A DNA stretch of 64,000 nucleotides from Larkinella terrae. Its GTDB lineage: Bacteria; Bacteroidota; Bacteroidia; Cytophagales; Spirosomataceae. Made by a program: the position numbers and the translations under genes. Below, in pieces: positions 46,660 through 54,964 of the stretch (position 1 is the first letter of the stretch; each line of letters opens with the position of its first letter). Location: NCBI RefSeq assembly GCF_009668025.1, contig NZ_WJXZ01000006.1, positions 310,001 through 374,000 of the forward strand, in the 5' to 3' direction. The notes beneath the pieces are model-generated. The model had not been told where the DNA came from. It did no database searches and saw only the letters and a list, made by a program, of their open reading frames with translations.

Positions 46660-47674
46660 ATTCAATAAATACGTCGAGATTGTTCTCCTGTGGTTTGCAA
46701 TTGGCGGTGTAATTATCCGCCAGTGGATCGTTCCGGATATTACGTGGCCGGTACAGGTCGTTTTGTTTTTTCTTTCATTTATCGTATTAAACACAATCTG
46801 GATTTTCCATTATCTGTTTAATAGCTATCTAAATCGACACTTACCGTTCGAAAAGAATATTAAGTTACGGGTTGTGGTTCAGGTTATTGGCGGTTGGAGT
46901 GTTGTAAAAACCGTATACGTGGGAGTTAGTTACTTTATAATAACCCGTTATTTTTCGATTCACTTTGTTCAGATTGACCTTGCAAATCGATTCGGTGTTA
47001 TTATCGTTGGGGTGATGGTTTTTCTGGTCAATACTGTCGTTTGCCTGGGATTTATGGCCAGCCATTTTTTGAAGCAATGGCAGGAAAACGCCGTACGTGC
47101 ATCGCAATTGGAAAAAGAAAAGATCCAGGTGCAACTCGATAATTTAAAAAATCAGTTAAGTCCGCACTTTCTTTTCAATAGTTTGTCCTCTCTGGATGGA
47201 TTAATCCACGAAAATCCTGAATTGGCGTCGCAGTTTCTGCGGCAATTATCGAAGGTTTTTCGGTATGTAATTCAACATAAAGACAAAGATCTGGTGAGCT
47301 TAACAACCGAAGTCGACTTTATTAATAATTACATTTACTTACTCAAAACCCGATTTAATGGGTCGCTTGATATTCAACTAAAAATTCCCTCGGTGTATTC
47401 GGATAAAGCAATCGTACCGGTCACATTACAGATTCTGATCGAAAATGCGATCAAGCATAACGTCGCCAATGTCGGGCAGCCGCTGGCAATCCAGATTGTG
47501 GCTGATGAACAATACGTTACGGTTGAAAACAACTTGCAACGAAAACCGCGTGTTGAAACGTCAAACGGACAGGGGTTAACCAATCTTAAGGCCCTGTATC
47601 ATTTTCTGAGCGAAAAAGACGTAAAAGTGGAAGAGGAAAAGGACTGGTTTCGGGTGAAAGTGCCCTTGGTTTAG
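46649..47674 (+). CDS. LytS/YehU-type sensor histidine kinase
   Basis: A 341-residue kinase with four transmembrane helices in residues 1-135 and no extra sensor domain. The His-kinase motif is QLSPHFLFNSLSSLDGLIHE (phospho-acceptor His in SPHFLFN). The ATPase N box is QILIENAIKHNV, and the G region (GQGLTNLKALYHFL) is typical of this family. It overlaps the ATPase gene, so it is probably expressed with the exporter. Its cognate regulator is probably the LytTR protein at 48713-49498. It may sense the exporter's substrate or the exporter's activity. Confidence 0.9.
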   Translation: MKIKFNKYVEIVLLWFAIGGVIIRQWIVPDITWPVQVVLFFLSFIVLNTIWIFHYLFNSYLNRHLPFEKNIKLRVVVQVIGGWSVVKTVYVGVSYFIITRYFSIHFVQIDLANRFGVIIVGVMVFLVNTVVCLGFMASHFLKQWQENAVRASQLEKEKIQVQLDNLKNQLSPHFLFNSLSSLDGLIHENPELASQFLRQLSKVFRYVIQHKDKDLVSLTTEVDFINNYIYLLKTRFNGSLDIQLKIPSVYSDKAIVPVTLQILIENAIKHNVANVGQPLAIQIVADEQYVTVENNLQRKPRVETSNGQGLTNLKALYHFLSEKDVKVEEEKDWFRVKVPLV

Positions 47675-47753
47675 TGAAAAATGAACCGTAGAAAATGACA
47701 AATTATTGATCAATCGTCGTACATTGTGCGCAATCATCACTCCTTAACTCGAT

Positions 47754-48101
47754 ATGACTCACGCAAATAACGCAGACCAGCTTCTGGATATTACGCTTCG
47801 GGAGCTGACCAACGATCCGGTTCATTTACAACCGATGGCCAACAGCTTTATTGATCAATGGGTTCGGGCGCTCGGATCGGGCCACCTGGTTTTGGATGAT
47901 ATTTCGGATGAACTGGAGCAACTGAAAGCGGCTCTGGCCTCGGGGAAAAGCCTGCAGATTGCAGAATCACTGCACTCGCTGGCAAAGCTAACCCGAAAAA
48001 GCCTCGATAATGCCGATCGTGAAGAATTGAAAGTAAAATTGCAGGAACTGGCAACGACGCTGGATGCCGTTTCGACTGGATTGGGAAGGAAATCTAAATG
48101 A
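47754..48101 (+). CDS. Small helical hypothetical protein
   Basis: A 115-residue all-helical cytosolic protein with no recognised family (LDDISDELEQLKAALASGKS, IAESLHSLAKLTRKSL). It resembles an Hpt-like or four-helix fold in character, but no H-x-x-KG phosphotransfer motif is present. It lies between the kinase and regulator genes. Its TGA stop forms part of a perfect 28-bp hairpin. Confidence 0.55.
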   Translation: MTHANNADQLLDITLRELTNDPVHLQPMANSFIDQWVRALGSGHLVLDDISDELEQLKAALASGKSLQIAESLHSLAKLTRKSLDNADREELKVKLQELATTLDAVSTGLGRKSK

Positions 48102-48166
48102 ACAATTAATAATGAACAATGAACAACGGAAACAGCCCTGTTCATTGTTCATTATTAATTGTTCAT
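48098..48166. repeat. Perfect 28-bp intergenic hairpin, ATGAACAATTAAC family
   Basis: 48098-48125 and 48139-48166 are exact reverse complements with a 13-nt loop. The arm is made of ATGAACA/ATTAATA words. The stop codon of the upstream gene is inside the left arm and the convergent gene's stop is 5 nt past the right arm. It probably works as a bidirectional terminator. Confidence 0.85.
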
Positions 48167-48170
48167 TCAT

Positions 48171-48623
48171 TTATTCGGTAACGTCTCTCAACGTTGCGAT
48201 TTGGTCGCGGGTATGGCGGAGTTCGTCGAGTTGGGTACTGAGGGTTTGGCGGATATGAGACGGGATTTGCTCGTCTTCCAGCGCTTCCTCGTATTCCTCA
48301 ACGGCGGCATTTTCGCCAAAAACGCAGGATTCCAGTACGGTATTACGGTCTTTTCCGGTAAAAGCCGCCTTAATGTCGATCCAGGCACGGTGAATTTTGC
48401 TACCGGTGCTCGTTTCGTCAACACCGGGAACAACTCCGCCGATCCGGACGATATTATCGGCCAGCTCGCTCCGGAATTTCCGACTTTGTGAAGTTAGATT
48501 TTTGAATAGCGATGCCAGTTCAGGATCTTCGATGTCCTCGGCGGCTTTTTCAAAACCATTGATGCGGTCGTTGTTGATCTTGATCAGATCGTTCAGTGAA
48601 TCAACAATTTCGTCGTTTGTCAT
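48171..48623 (-). CDS. PA2169-type four-helix-bundle (DUF2383) protein
   Basis: A 150-residue ferritin-like four-helix protein. The opening NDEIVDSLNDLIKINNDRINGFEKAAEDI and the later ENAAVEEYEEALEDEQIP and LDELRHTRDQIATLRD are the conserved helices of this family. Members are usually stress-related and cytosolic. Glu/His positions in helices 1, 3 and 4 could bind metal, but the family is not proven to do so. Confidence 0.85.
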   Translation of the reverse strand: MTNDEIVDSLNDLIKINNDRINGFEKAAEDIEDPELASLFKNLTSQSRKFRSELADNIVRIGGVVPGVDETSTGSKIHRAWIDIKAAFTGKDRNTVLESCVFGENAAVEEYEEALEDEQIPSHIRQTLSTQLDELRHTRDQIATLRDVTE

Positions 48624-48712
48624 GATTACGTTGCGTATTGATTTGTACGTATTCTAACTCCACCGGTTGTCGAATGTTTAATAAAAATCGATTTTGATTA
48701 AACGAAAAAAAG

Positions 48713-49498
48713 ATGACCATTCTGTTGATCGAAGATGAACCGCTGGTTGCCAAGACGTTAGCCCGCCTGGTACGTCAGCTGGTACCGGAAGCCCATTTGG
48801 AAGGTCCACTGGAGAGCGTTCAGTCGGCGGTCGACTGGTTTGTTCGTCACCGCACGACCGAGTCGCCGGACCCGGATTTGATCCTGTCCGATATTCAGCT
48901 GTCCGACGGGGTTAGTTTTGACATTTACCGCGAAATTAATCCGAAATGCCCCATCATCTTTACGACGGCTTACGATGAATACGCGATTCGGGCGTTCAAA
49001 CTGAACAGCATCGATTACCTCCTGAAACCGATCGAACCGGACGAACTGAAAACCGCATTTGACAAATACCACCGCTGGAAACAGGGCGACCGTTCCACCG
49101 ATTTTCGTGACCAGCTCCGTGACTTACTGGCGGATATGTCGGCGCCGAGTAAAAAATACAAACACCGGTTTACGGCGCATTATCTCCGAAACATCGTGCC
49201 GGTCAACGAAGACAATGTCGCTTATTTTTGCCGCGATGAGGTAATCTATCTCTTTACGAAGGACGGGCAAAAACTGGTGACGGATTATGGTTCGCTGGAT
49301 GAACTGGAAGATCTAACCGACCCTGCGGTTTTTATTCGCGCCAACCGCCAGTGCCTGGTAAACCTGAACGCCATTGCCGGTTATCAGTCGCATTACAGCG
49401 GAAAACTGATCGTCTCGCTTAAAAAACCGGTCGGTGGTGAATTGACAATCAGTAAAGAAAAAGCCGCAGCTTTCCGGGAGTGGTTTGAGGAAGGATAA
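48713..49498 (+). CDS. LytTR-family response regulator
   Basis: A 261-residue two-component regulator. The receiver domain has the acidic pair in LIEDEP, phospho-acceptor Asp in DLILSDIQLSDG, Thr in FTTAYDE and Lys in YLLKPIEPDE. The LytTR DNA-binding domain covers about 140-255 (NEDNVAYFCRDEVIYLFTKD, FIRANRQCLVNLNAI). It is the likely partner of the LytS-type kinase 1 kb upstream. Two unrelated genes have come to lie between them. Confidence 0.92.
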   Translation: MTILLIEDEPLVAKTLARLVRQLVPEAHLEGPLESVQSAVDWFVRHRTTESPDPDLILSDIQLSDGVSFDIYREINPKCPIIFTTAYDEYAIRAFKLNSIDYLLKPIEPDELKTAFDKYHRWKQGDRSTDFRDQLRDLLADMSAPSKKYKHRFTAHYLRNIVPVNEDNVAYFCRDEVIYLFTKDGQKLVTDYGSLDELEDLTDPAVFIRANRQCLVNLNAIAGYQSHYSGKLIVSLKKPVGGELTISKEKAAAFREWFEEG

Positions 49499-49518
49499 CT
49501 TATTAGATGAGAGATGTA

Positions 49519-49694
49519 AGAGACTGTCTAAAATTCTCATCTTCTACCGTAAAGGTCCGCCCCCAACCCCCTAAAGGCCGGGCGGCCGGTGCCGGGCTTT
49601 GAGACGCCGATTAAAGCCCGGCACCGGCCGCCCGGCCTTTAGGGGGTTGGGGGCAGACCGAAGAAAGAGGAAATCTAAATCTTAGACAGTCTCT
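49519..49694. repeat. GC-rich REP-like palindromic element with a perfect 42-bp stem
   Basis: 49559-49600 and 49613-49654 are exact 42-nt reverse complements with a 12-nt loop. The arm contains CCCCCAACCCCCTAAAGG and GGCGGCCGGTGCCGGG. An outer perfect 13-bp repeat (AGAGACTGTCTAA at 49519-49531 and complement at 49682-49694) brackets it. A mosaic version lies at 21489-21592. Such a stem would form a very stable hairpin downstream of the LytTR gene. Confidence 0.85.
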
Positions 49695-49695
49695 A

Positions 49696-49746
49696 AGACA
49701 AGAGAATTAAAAAATAATAGCGGTTTTAGTCTTTATTCTCTTGTCT
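49696..49746. repeat. Small hairpin AGACAAGAGAAT next to the REP-like element
   Basis: Perfect 12-bp arms (49696-49707 and 49735-49746) around an AT-rich 27-nt loop, just before the 3' end of the convergent CNNM gene. It is a possible terminator for that gene. Related AGACA/AGAGA words occur in the hairpin at 54654-54717. Confidence 0.6.
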
Positions 49747-49759
49747 CATTTCTAACGTT

Positions 49760-51055
49760 TCATTCTACCGTTTTTGCTACATGCACCCGCACCAGATCGA
49801 TTCGGGCTTCGTTCATCGAGAGAATGGTGAACGTGAAAGGAGCCAGTTCGATCACGTCGTTCACGTCGGGAATTTCGCCATTTATGGATAAGATCAACCC
49901 GCCAAGGGTGTCGTAATCACCTTCAGGAATGTTCCAGCCGTATTTTTCGTTCAGGTTTTCGATTTCGTGCCGGGCGCTGAGCAGCCAGGTTGTGTCGTCG
50001 AGCTGGCGCTCATCCCAGTCTTCGTTGGTATCGTATTCGTCCTGAATTTCACCGAAAATCTGCTCCACCAGATCCTCAACGCTAACCAGTCCCGACGTAC
50101 CGCCAAATTCGTCGACAACCAGTGCCAGACTTTTGCGTTCGGCCAGAAACTTTTCGAGCAACAGCCGCGCGGGCATGCTGTCGGGCACCACCCGAATGGG
50201 CGTCAGAATGCTTTCGATGGTTTGCGGTTTCTGGAACAGCGCCAGCGCATGGCAATAGCCGATCACGTTGTCGATATTATCGCGGAAAACGACGATTTTG
50301 GAATGCCCGCTTTCCTGAAAACAGCTTTTTAACTCTTCAATACTGTCTTCGACGTCCACGGCAGTGATTTCGGTTCGCGGAATCATGCAATCCCGAACGG
50401 CGACGTTGCGAAAATCGATGGCGTTGTTCAGAATTTCGGTATCGATGTCAATTTCCTCTTCACTCGGATCGATCTGCTGTTTCTGCTGGTTGAATTGCTG
50501 GAGGTAATGGTTGAGATCGATCAGGCCAAAAACCGGTCGCACCTCCGAATACTGACTTCCCGGAATGATTTTAACAATCCCTTTTGTCAGCCAGACCATC
50601 AGCCGGACTATTGGGGCAATGGCTTTGTAGATGACCCAAATCGGAATCGCCAGCCGTTCCATGAACGCATCGGGATGGATCAGCGCCAGGCTTTTGGGGA
50701 GATAATCCGCAACCGGCATGAAAAGAATCGTCAATACCAGCGTTTCAATCAGAATCAGCGCAATGGGGTTCGCGAGCGATTCGTGCAGGTACGTTGCCAG
50801 GAGAGGATTAAGGACGGTAACGCCCAAAACGCCGTATAAGACCAGGAAGAGGGTGTTACCGGTGAGTGTCGTGCCTACAAACAGAATAGGCTGTTTCAGG
50901 AACGCCGAAACGAGTTTTTCGCCCAACGGGCCCTGTTTGCTGTGCAGTTCAAAATAGAGCCGGTTTACCGACTGGTAGGCCATCTCGACCGCCGAGAAAA
51001 AACCGGCCAACACCAAGGCGACAAACGCTCCGAGCAGAATGCTGTATGATCCCAT
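49760..51055 (-). CDS. CNNM/CorC-type membrane protein with CBS pair (hemolysin-family)
   Basis: A 431-residue protein. A DUF21/CNNM membrane domain (residues 1-200; ILLGAFVALVLAGFFSAVEM, PILFVGTTLTGNTLFLVLYG, LVLTILFMPVADYLPKSLAL) is followed by a CBS pair (RDCMIPRTEITAVDVEDSIE; SKIVVFRDNIDNVIGY). The C-terminal CorC/HlyC transporter-associated domain contains LVVDEFGGTSGLVSVEDLVE. These proteins act in Mg/Co efflux or tolerance. The architecture also matches the gliding-associated GldE branch, but gldD is not adjacent. Confidence 0.88.
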   Translation of the reverse strand: MGSYSILLGAFVALVLAGFFSAVEMAYQSVNRLYFELHSKQGPLGEKLVSAFLKQPILFVGTTLTGNTLFLVLYGVLGVTVLNPLLATYLHESLANPIALILIETLVLTILFMPVADYLPKSLALIHPDAFMERLAIPIWVIYKAIAPIVRLMVWLTKGIVKIIPGSQYSEVRPVFGLIDLNHYLQQFNQQKQQIDPSEEEIDIDTEILNNAIDFRNVAVRDCMIPRTEITAVDVEDSIEELKSCFQESGHSKIVVFRDNIDNVIGYCHALALFQKPQTIESILTPIRVVPDSMPARLLLEKFLAERKSLALVVDEFGGTSGLVSVEDLVEQIFGEIQDEYDTNEDWDERQLDDTTWLLSARHEIENLNEKYGWNIPEGDYDTLGGLILSINGEIPDVNDVIELAPFTFTILSMNEARIDLVRVHVAKTVE

Positions 51056-51067
51056 AAAATATCGTCC

Positions 51068-51168
51068 TGAACTGGGATTACGCTGATTAAAGGATTAACT
51101 GAGATTAGTTAATCTTAATTATATTTTTTATATCCTGTTAATCCCTTAATCAGCGTAATCCCAGTTCA
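51068..51168. repeat. Long intergenic hairpin built of CTGnGATTA words
   Basis: Arms of 34 nt (51068-51101 and 51135-51168) with two mismatches. The arm reads CTGGGATTACGCTGATTAA and onward, a repeated GATTA word. It lies between the CNNM gene start and the end of the ccm operon. Confidence 0.8.
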
Positions 51169-51200
51169 AAGATTAATCTCATTTCTAAGATGAATCCGGC

Positions 51201-51428
51201 TCAGGACTTTTTCTTCTTTTTTCTGGATGGTTTTACTTGAACGGGCGGTTTTTGCTCCTGCCGGTTCAGGTGAACACCACGAACATACATAAAACCCAGC
51301 AAAAACGCCAGACACAGCATAATTAGCCAGTAATGTTCGCCAAAAGTGCGCGTCCGGCGAAACTCCAGAACCCACAAAATGAGGCAGCCGATGGAAAGTG
51401 ATATGAGGACAGTTTCTCGAATTCTCAT
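51201..51428 (-). CDS. Small membrane protein at the end of the ccm operon
   Basis: A 75-residue protein with two hydrophobic helices (VLISLSIGCLILWVLEF and YWLIMLCLAFLLGFMYV) and a Lys-rich tail (RKKKKKS). Its start is 7 nt after the ccmF stop, so it is co-transcribed. No family is recognised. It may be an accessory factor of cytochrome c maturation or simply a conserved neighbour. Confidence 0.6.
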   Translation of the reverse strand: MRIRETVLISLSIGCLILWVLEFRRTRTFGEHYWLIMLCLAFLLGFMYVRGVHLNRQEQKPPVQVKPSRKKKKKS

Positions 51429-51435
51429 AAATACC

Positions 51436-54072
51436 TTACCGCGAACTGGTTACTAATGACGGTTTTTTCGCGTCCCGCATTTTGGTGAACTCGCGGTAGC
51501 GACGAATGGCCGCCATCGAGAATCCGATCACCAGCACGAAGGTTCCGATCCAGAGGAAGTTGATCAACGGCATTTCCTTGGCTTTCATCACGATGTAATC
51601 GCGTTGCGTGGTATTGGCCGTGAAGGTAAACAAACCGGTGCGCGGATCGATTTCGTTCAGCTGAATCCGCAAACCGAGCTCTTCATTGGTCTCGGCCTGC
51701 CGACCGACCATGCGGTCTTTGATAATGAAAGCCGGCTGGAGGGTGTATTCCCGCTCCTTGTCCAGGACCCGAATGACGGCTTTGACGGCGGCATCGTTCG
51801 GTCCGAGTGGGGTTCCGTCCACTTCGCGGGTCTGGACGACGTTGTCGAAAATTGCGACGTAATCGTTTACGAAAAACGTGTCCTTTGGCGCAATCCGGTA
51901 CGTTTCGGTTGGACTCCAGGTGCCTTCACTCGATGGGTCAGGAACGGTCGCGACGTAGGTATACAGATCTTTGCCCGGCATCCGGCGAATGTCCGGCGAA
52001 GGTAGAAAACCGCCCGAGCCCATTTGCTGATTGATCTGTCCGCGCGGGAAGAGGGTGAACACCTTGCCGCCCGGTTCCCGGTATTCTACTTCGTAATAGG
52101 TGTTTTCGGGGTGAAGCGCAACGGTATCGCCTTTTTTATGATAGAGCTTGCCGTTTTGTTCAATATCCCGTAACGCAATGCCGTGAAAACTAAGTTCCGG
52201 ACCGGCGCCTTCAATTGGCTCGACCCAGTCACGGGGAACGTATTCCGGTACGTCGCGGATTTCAATGCGTTGACCGCGGTACGTCAGCAAATAACCGCTC
52301 ATTTTCTGCGGCTGATTCAGCCACAAAATGACGTTTTCCTTGTTCTCCTTGTTGTCGTTTTTAGTAAAATCTTCCCCTTTCGAAATCAACATTCCGGTAT
52401 TGTTGAGGGAAACGATTTTGGAATAACCCGCCGAAAACAGAATGCCGATGAGCATTAAAGCTACGCCGATGTGAGCAACCGCGCCACCCGAAAGCCGGTA
52501 GTTTCCGCGAATAATTCCCCACAGAATCGCCGAATTCGCCACAATGGCAAAAACCGATGCCGTCAGCAAAACCATAAACGCCGGTTTCGTAATGTCGCCA
52601 AACGCGATCAAGCCACCGCTAATGAACATGGTGATGATGCCGGAGGTAATAATAGCGTTAAGATTGCCTTTGCCAATTTTCCGCCACCAGATGTACTGGC
52701 CAATGCCAGTTAACAGGGCGATAGCGGAGAAAAACCAGACCTGGAATTTGTTGTAGTGCGCGACCTGATCGGCAGGCATAGCAATGTTGGGGCTAAAACC
52801 GAGCGACTCGCCAATTTTATTGTAAACCGGAAATGAAGTCGTATTCAATACCTGAAAACCGGCCAGACACAGGATAACAGCGCCGATGAAAAGCCAGAAT
52901 TCGCGGGAATAAACGGAGGTTTCTTCTTCATCTTTTTCGATCAGTTTCCATTTGACGCTGATCAAAACCGCAGCCATTACCACGAAAGCCATCATATAAA
53001 TCAGGAGCTGCCCCGAAAGACCCAAATCCGTGAAGGAGTGGACCGAGGCATTGCCCAGAATACCGCTACGCGTCAAAAATGTCGAATACAGAATGAGCAG
53101 GAACGTTGCTACCGAAAGAATGATGGCGGTTTTTAAACCGGTCGAACTCTTTTTGGCAATCAGCATCGCGTGAATTCCGGCAATCAATACCATCCAGGGA
53201 ACGAGCACCGAATTTTCGACCGGGTCCCAGTTCCAGTATCCGCCGAAATTGAGGGTTTCGTAGGCCCAATAACCGCCCATCAGAATGCCGACGCCCAGCA
53301 CCATCGCCGAGAACAACGCCCAGGGAAGTGCGGGCCGCATCCATTCCTTGGGTTCATTTTTCCACAAACCGGCAATACAGAAAGCAAACGGAATCAGGGT
53401 CGTGGCGTATCCCAGAAAGAGCGTCGGGGGGTGAATGACCATCCAATAGTTCTGCAAAAGCGGATTCATGCCTTTGCCATCTTCCGGAACGTAGTTGGGG
53501 TTGCTGATAAAAATCGGCGTATCAGTTAAAACATCCCGCAGCAACATAAAAGGTGAGCTACCTATTTTGAATGTGCCGCCAAAAACGACGCCTAAGATCA
53601 TCGATGCCAGAAACGCCTGAACGAGGGCAAAAACCGTCATCATTGGGGCTTCCCACTGCCGCGAGCTGGTGCTTTTGGCGCGGTCGTCACGGTTGGTCTG
53701 GATCAAAACGATGCCTAAAATCACGTTCCAGAACAGCCAGAGTAGAAAACTGCCTTCCTGGCCGTGCCAGAAACTGGAGATGATGTATTCCGCCGGTAAC
53801 GCCCGGGAGGAGTAATTCCAGGCGTAGTGGTATTCGAAATAATGATTCGAAATGATGTAAAACAGGCTGGCCACAATGCCAAAAATTGCCACGCCGTGGA
53901 GGTAAAAAGACCCGCGTGCCAACCAGCGCCATTGCGTAATCTCCCGTTTGTTTTGCAACAGCTCATTGCCCGCCAGCGAAATCCGGAGGTAGGCAACCGT
54001 AGACATCAAAGCGGTTACAAATGAAATAATGACAAAAAGATGGCCGATTTCACCGGCAGTCGTATGAATCAT
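51436..54072 (-). CDS. ccmF: Cytochrome c-type biogenesis protein CcmF (heme lyase subunit)
   Basis: An 878-residue polytopic protein that joins heme to apocytochrome c in System I. The tryptophan-rich heme-handling motif is GGYWNWDPVENSVLVPW (near residue 270), and conserved His residues occur in VIHPPTLFLGY and IAGIHAML. A large periplasmic loop lies in the C-terminal third, and the last helix is NFLWIGTFVLVIGFSMAAIR. CcmG and CcmH are not in the window. Confidence 0.93.
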   Translation of the reverse strand: MIHTTAGEIGHLFVIISFVTALMSTVAYLRISLAGNELLQNKREITQWRWLARGSFYLHGVAIFGIVASLFYIISNHYFEYHYAWNYSSRALPAEYIISSFWHGQEGSFLLWLFWNVILGIVLIQTNRDDRAKSTSSRQWEAPMMTVFALVQAFLASMILGVVFGGTFKIGSSPFMLLRDVLTDTPIFISNPNYVPEDGKGMNPLLQNYWMVIHPPTLFLGYATTLIPFAFCIAGLWKNEPKEWMRPALPWALFSAMVLGVGILMGGYWAYETLNFGGYWNWDPVENSVLVPWMVLIAGIHAMLIAKKSSTGLKTAIILSVATFLLILYSTFLTRSGILGNASVHSFTDLGLSGQLLIYMMAFVVMAAVLISVKWKLIEKDEEETSVYSREFWLFIGAVILCLAGFQVLNTTSFPVYNKIGESLGFSPNIAMPADQVAHYNKFQVWFFSAIALLTGIGQYIWWRKIGKGNLNAIITSGIITMFISGGLIAFGDITKPAFMVLLTASVFAIVANSAILWGIIRGNYRLSGGAVAHIGVALMLIGILFSAGYSKIVSLNNTGMLISKGEDFTKNDNKENKENVILWLNQPQKMSGYLLTYRGQRIEIRDVPEYVPRDWVEPIEGAGPELSFHGIALRDIEQNGKLYHKKGDTVALHPENTYYEVEYREPGGKVFTLFPRGQINQQMGSGGFLPSPDIRRMPGKDLYTYVATVPDPSSEGTWSPTETYRIAPKDTFFVNDYVAIFDNVVQTREVDGTPLGPNDAAVKAVIRVLDKEREYTLQPAFIIKDRMVGRQAETNEELGLRIQLNEIDPRTGLFTFTANTTQRDYIVMKAKEMPLINFLWIGTFVLVIGFSMAAIRRYREFTKMRDAKKPSLVTSSR

Positions 54073-54074
54073 GA

Positions 54075-54192
54075 TTGAATGGTCGAGTGGCTTAAATGGT
54101 CAAAAATGGTTGAATGGTTAAAAAGGGTTTAGTGTGTTTTATAACTAACCTTTTTTAACCATTCAACCATTTTTAACCATCTAGCCATTCAA
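54075..54192. repeat. Long intergenic inverted repeat built of AATGGTT words
   Basis: The left side (54075-54129) and right side (54147-54192) are complementary over roughly 46 nt with small gaps. Both are runs of TTGAATGGTTAAAAATGG-type words. It lies between ccmE and ccmF, directly upstream of the ccmF start codon and within a continuous same-strand gene series. Confidence 0.75.
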
Positions 54193-54193
54193 T

Positions 54194-54634
54194 TTATAAT
54201 TTGGCGGTTTTCGCTTCGTATTCTTTCGTTTCCAGTTTGTTTTCCTGGTATTTCGAAGGGCATTTCAACAGAATCTTGTCTGCGCGGAAGTGGTCGCCCT
54301 GCATGCTGCCAATGACAACGACCTGTTCTGAGCGGTCGAAATCCTGCGGTTTTGGCGAATTGTACACCACTTTTTGGGTGCGGTTTTCGTTATCGACCAG
54401 CGTAAATTCAAAACGATTGGGGTCGATCTGGGGCTGATAAACCATGTTGGTGATCTTGCCCTGCGCGTCTTTGGTCAGTTTACCAACCACATGAACGCCG
54501 TCGGATTCACCGCTTTTTGCCATTTCGGCGGCCTGGGTGAACGTAACGTACGAACTGGCATCACCGGCGGTCGAAATGATGATACCGATAGCCAGCGCAA
54601 TGACGATAATACCGAGAATATGTGTTTTTTTCAT
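54194..54634 (-). CDS. ccmE: Cytochrome c maturation protein CcmE, Cys-type heme chaperone
   Basis: A 146-residue periplasmic heme chaperone with one N-terminal helix (ILGIIVIALAIGIIISTAG) and the OB-fold (HVVGKLTKDAQGKITNMVYQ, QVVVIGSMQGDHFRADKILL). The heme-attachment motif reads KCPSKYQ (CxxxY) rather than the HxxxY of proteobacterial CcmE. CxxxY forms are known from other lineages and appear usual in Bacteroidota. Confidence 0.92.
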   Translation of the reverse strand: MKKTHILGIIVIALAIGIIISTAGDASSYVTFTQAAEMAKSGESDGVHVVGKLTKDAQGKITNMVYQPQIDPNRFEFTLVDNENRTQKVVYNSPKPQDFDRSEQVVVIGSMQGDHFRADKILLKCPSKYQENKLETKEYEAKTAKL

Positions 54635-54653
54635 GATTCAGAGGAAAGATGTT

Positions 54654-54717
54654 AGACATGAGACGAAAGACCAAAAACCGGTACGATCTCACTTCTCTTG
54701 TCTAAGCTCTCATGTCT
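54654..54717. repeat. Intergenic inverted repeat AGACATGAGA
   Basis: AGACATGAGA at 54654-54663 pairs with TCTCATGTCT at 54708-54717; GACAAGAGA-like words in between extend the match. The TAG stop of the ccmD-like gene overlaps the right arm. Confidence 0.55.
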
Positions 54718-54922
54718 ATTTAATCTCCTTTTCCAGTTTACTGATTTTCGAATCCAGCCGGATGAGGTAGAGCACTACCCCCGCAAACGTAACAAGAATG
54801 ACGGCAACGACAACCCAGATTTTGCCGTCGGCACGCAGCCGGTCGGCCATCTCAACATCCTGAGCCTGTGTGCTGAAGGACAGCAACAACAGAAAACAAA
54901 GGGCGAGCAATTTATGTATCAT
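54716..54922 (-). CDS. CcmD-like small membrane protein
   Basis: A 68-residue protein with a cleavable-looking N-terminus (MIHKLLALCFLLLLSFSTQAQ) and a single helix (IWVVVAVILVTFAGVVLYLI) followed by a charged tail (LDSKISKLEKEIK). Size, topology and position between ccmC and ccmE match CcmD, which helps release heme-loaded CcmE. Too short to assign by sequence alone. Confidence 0.7.
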   Translation of the reverse strand: MIHKLLALCFLLLLSFSTQAQDVEMADRLRADGKIWVVVAVILVTFAGVVLYLIRLDSKISKLEKEIK

Positions 54923-54964
54923 AGTAGTGAGTAGTGTAAAGTGGTAACAAGTTTAAGCAGGTAA

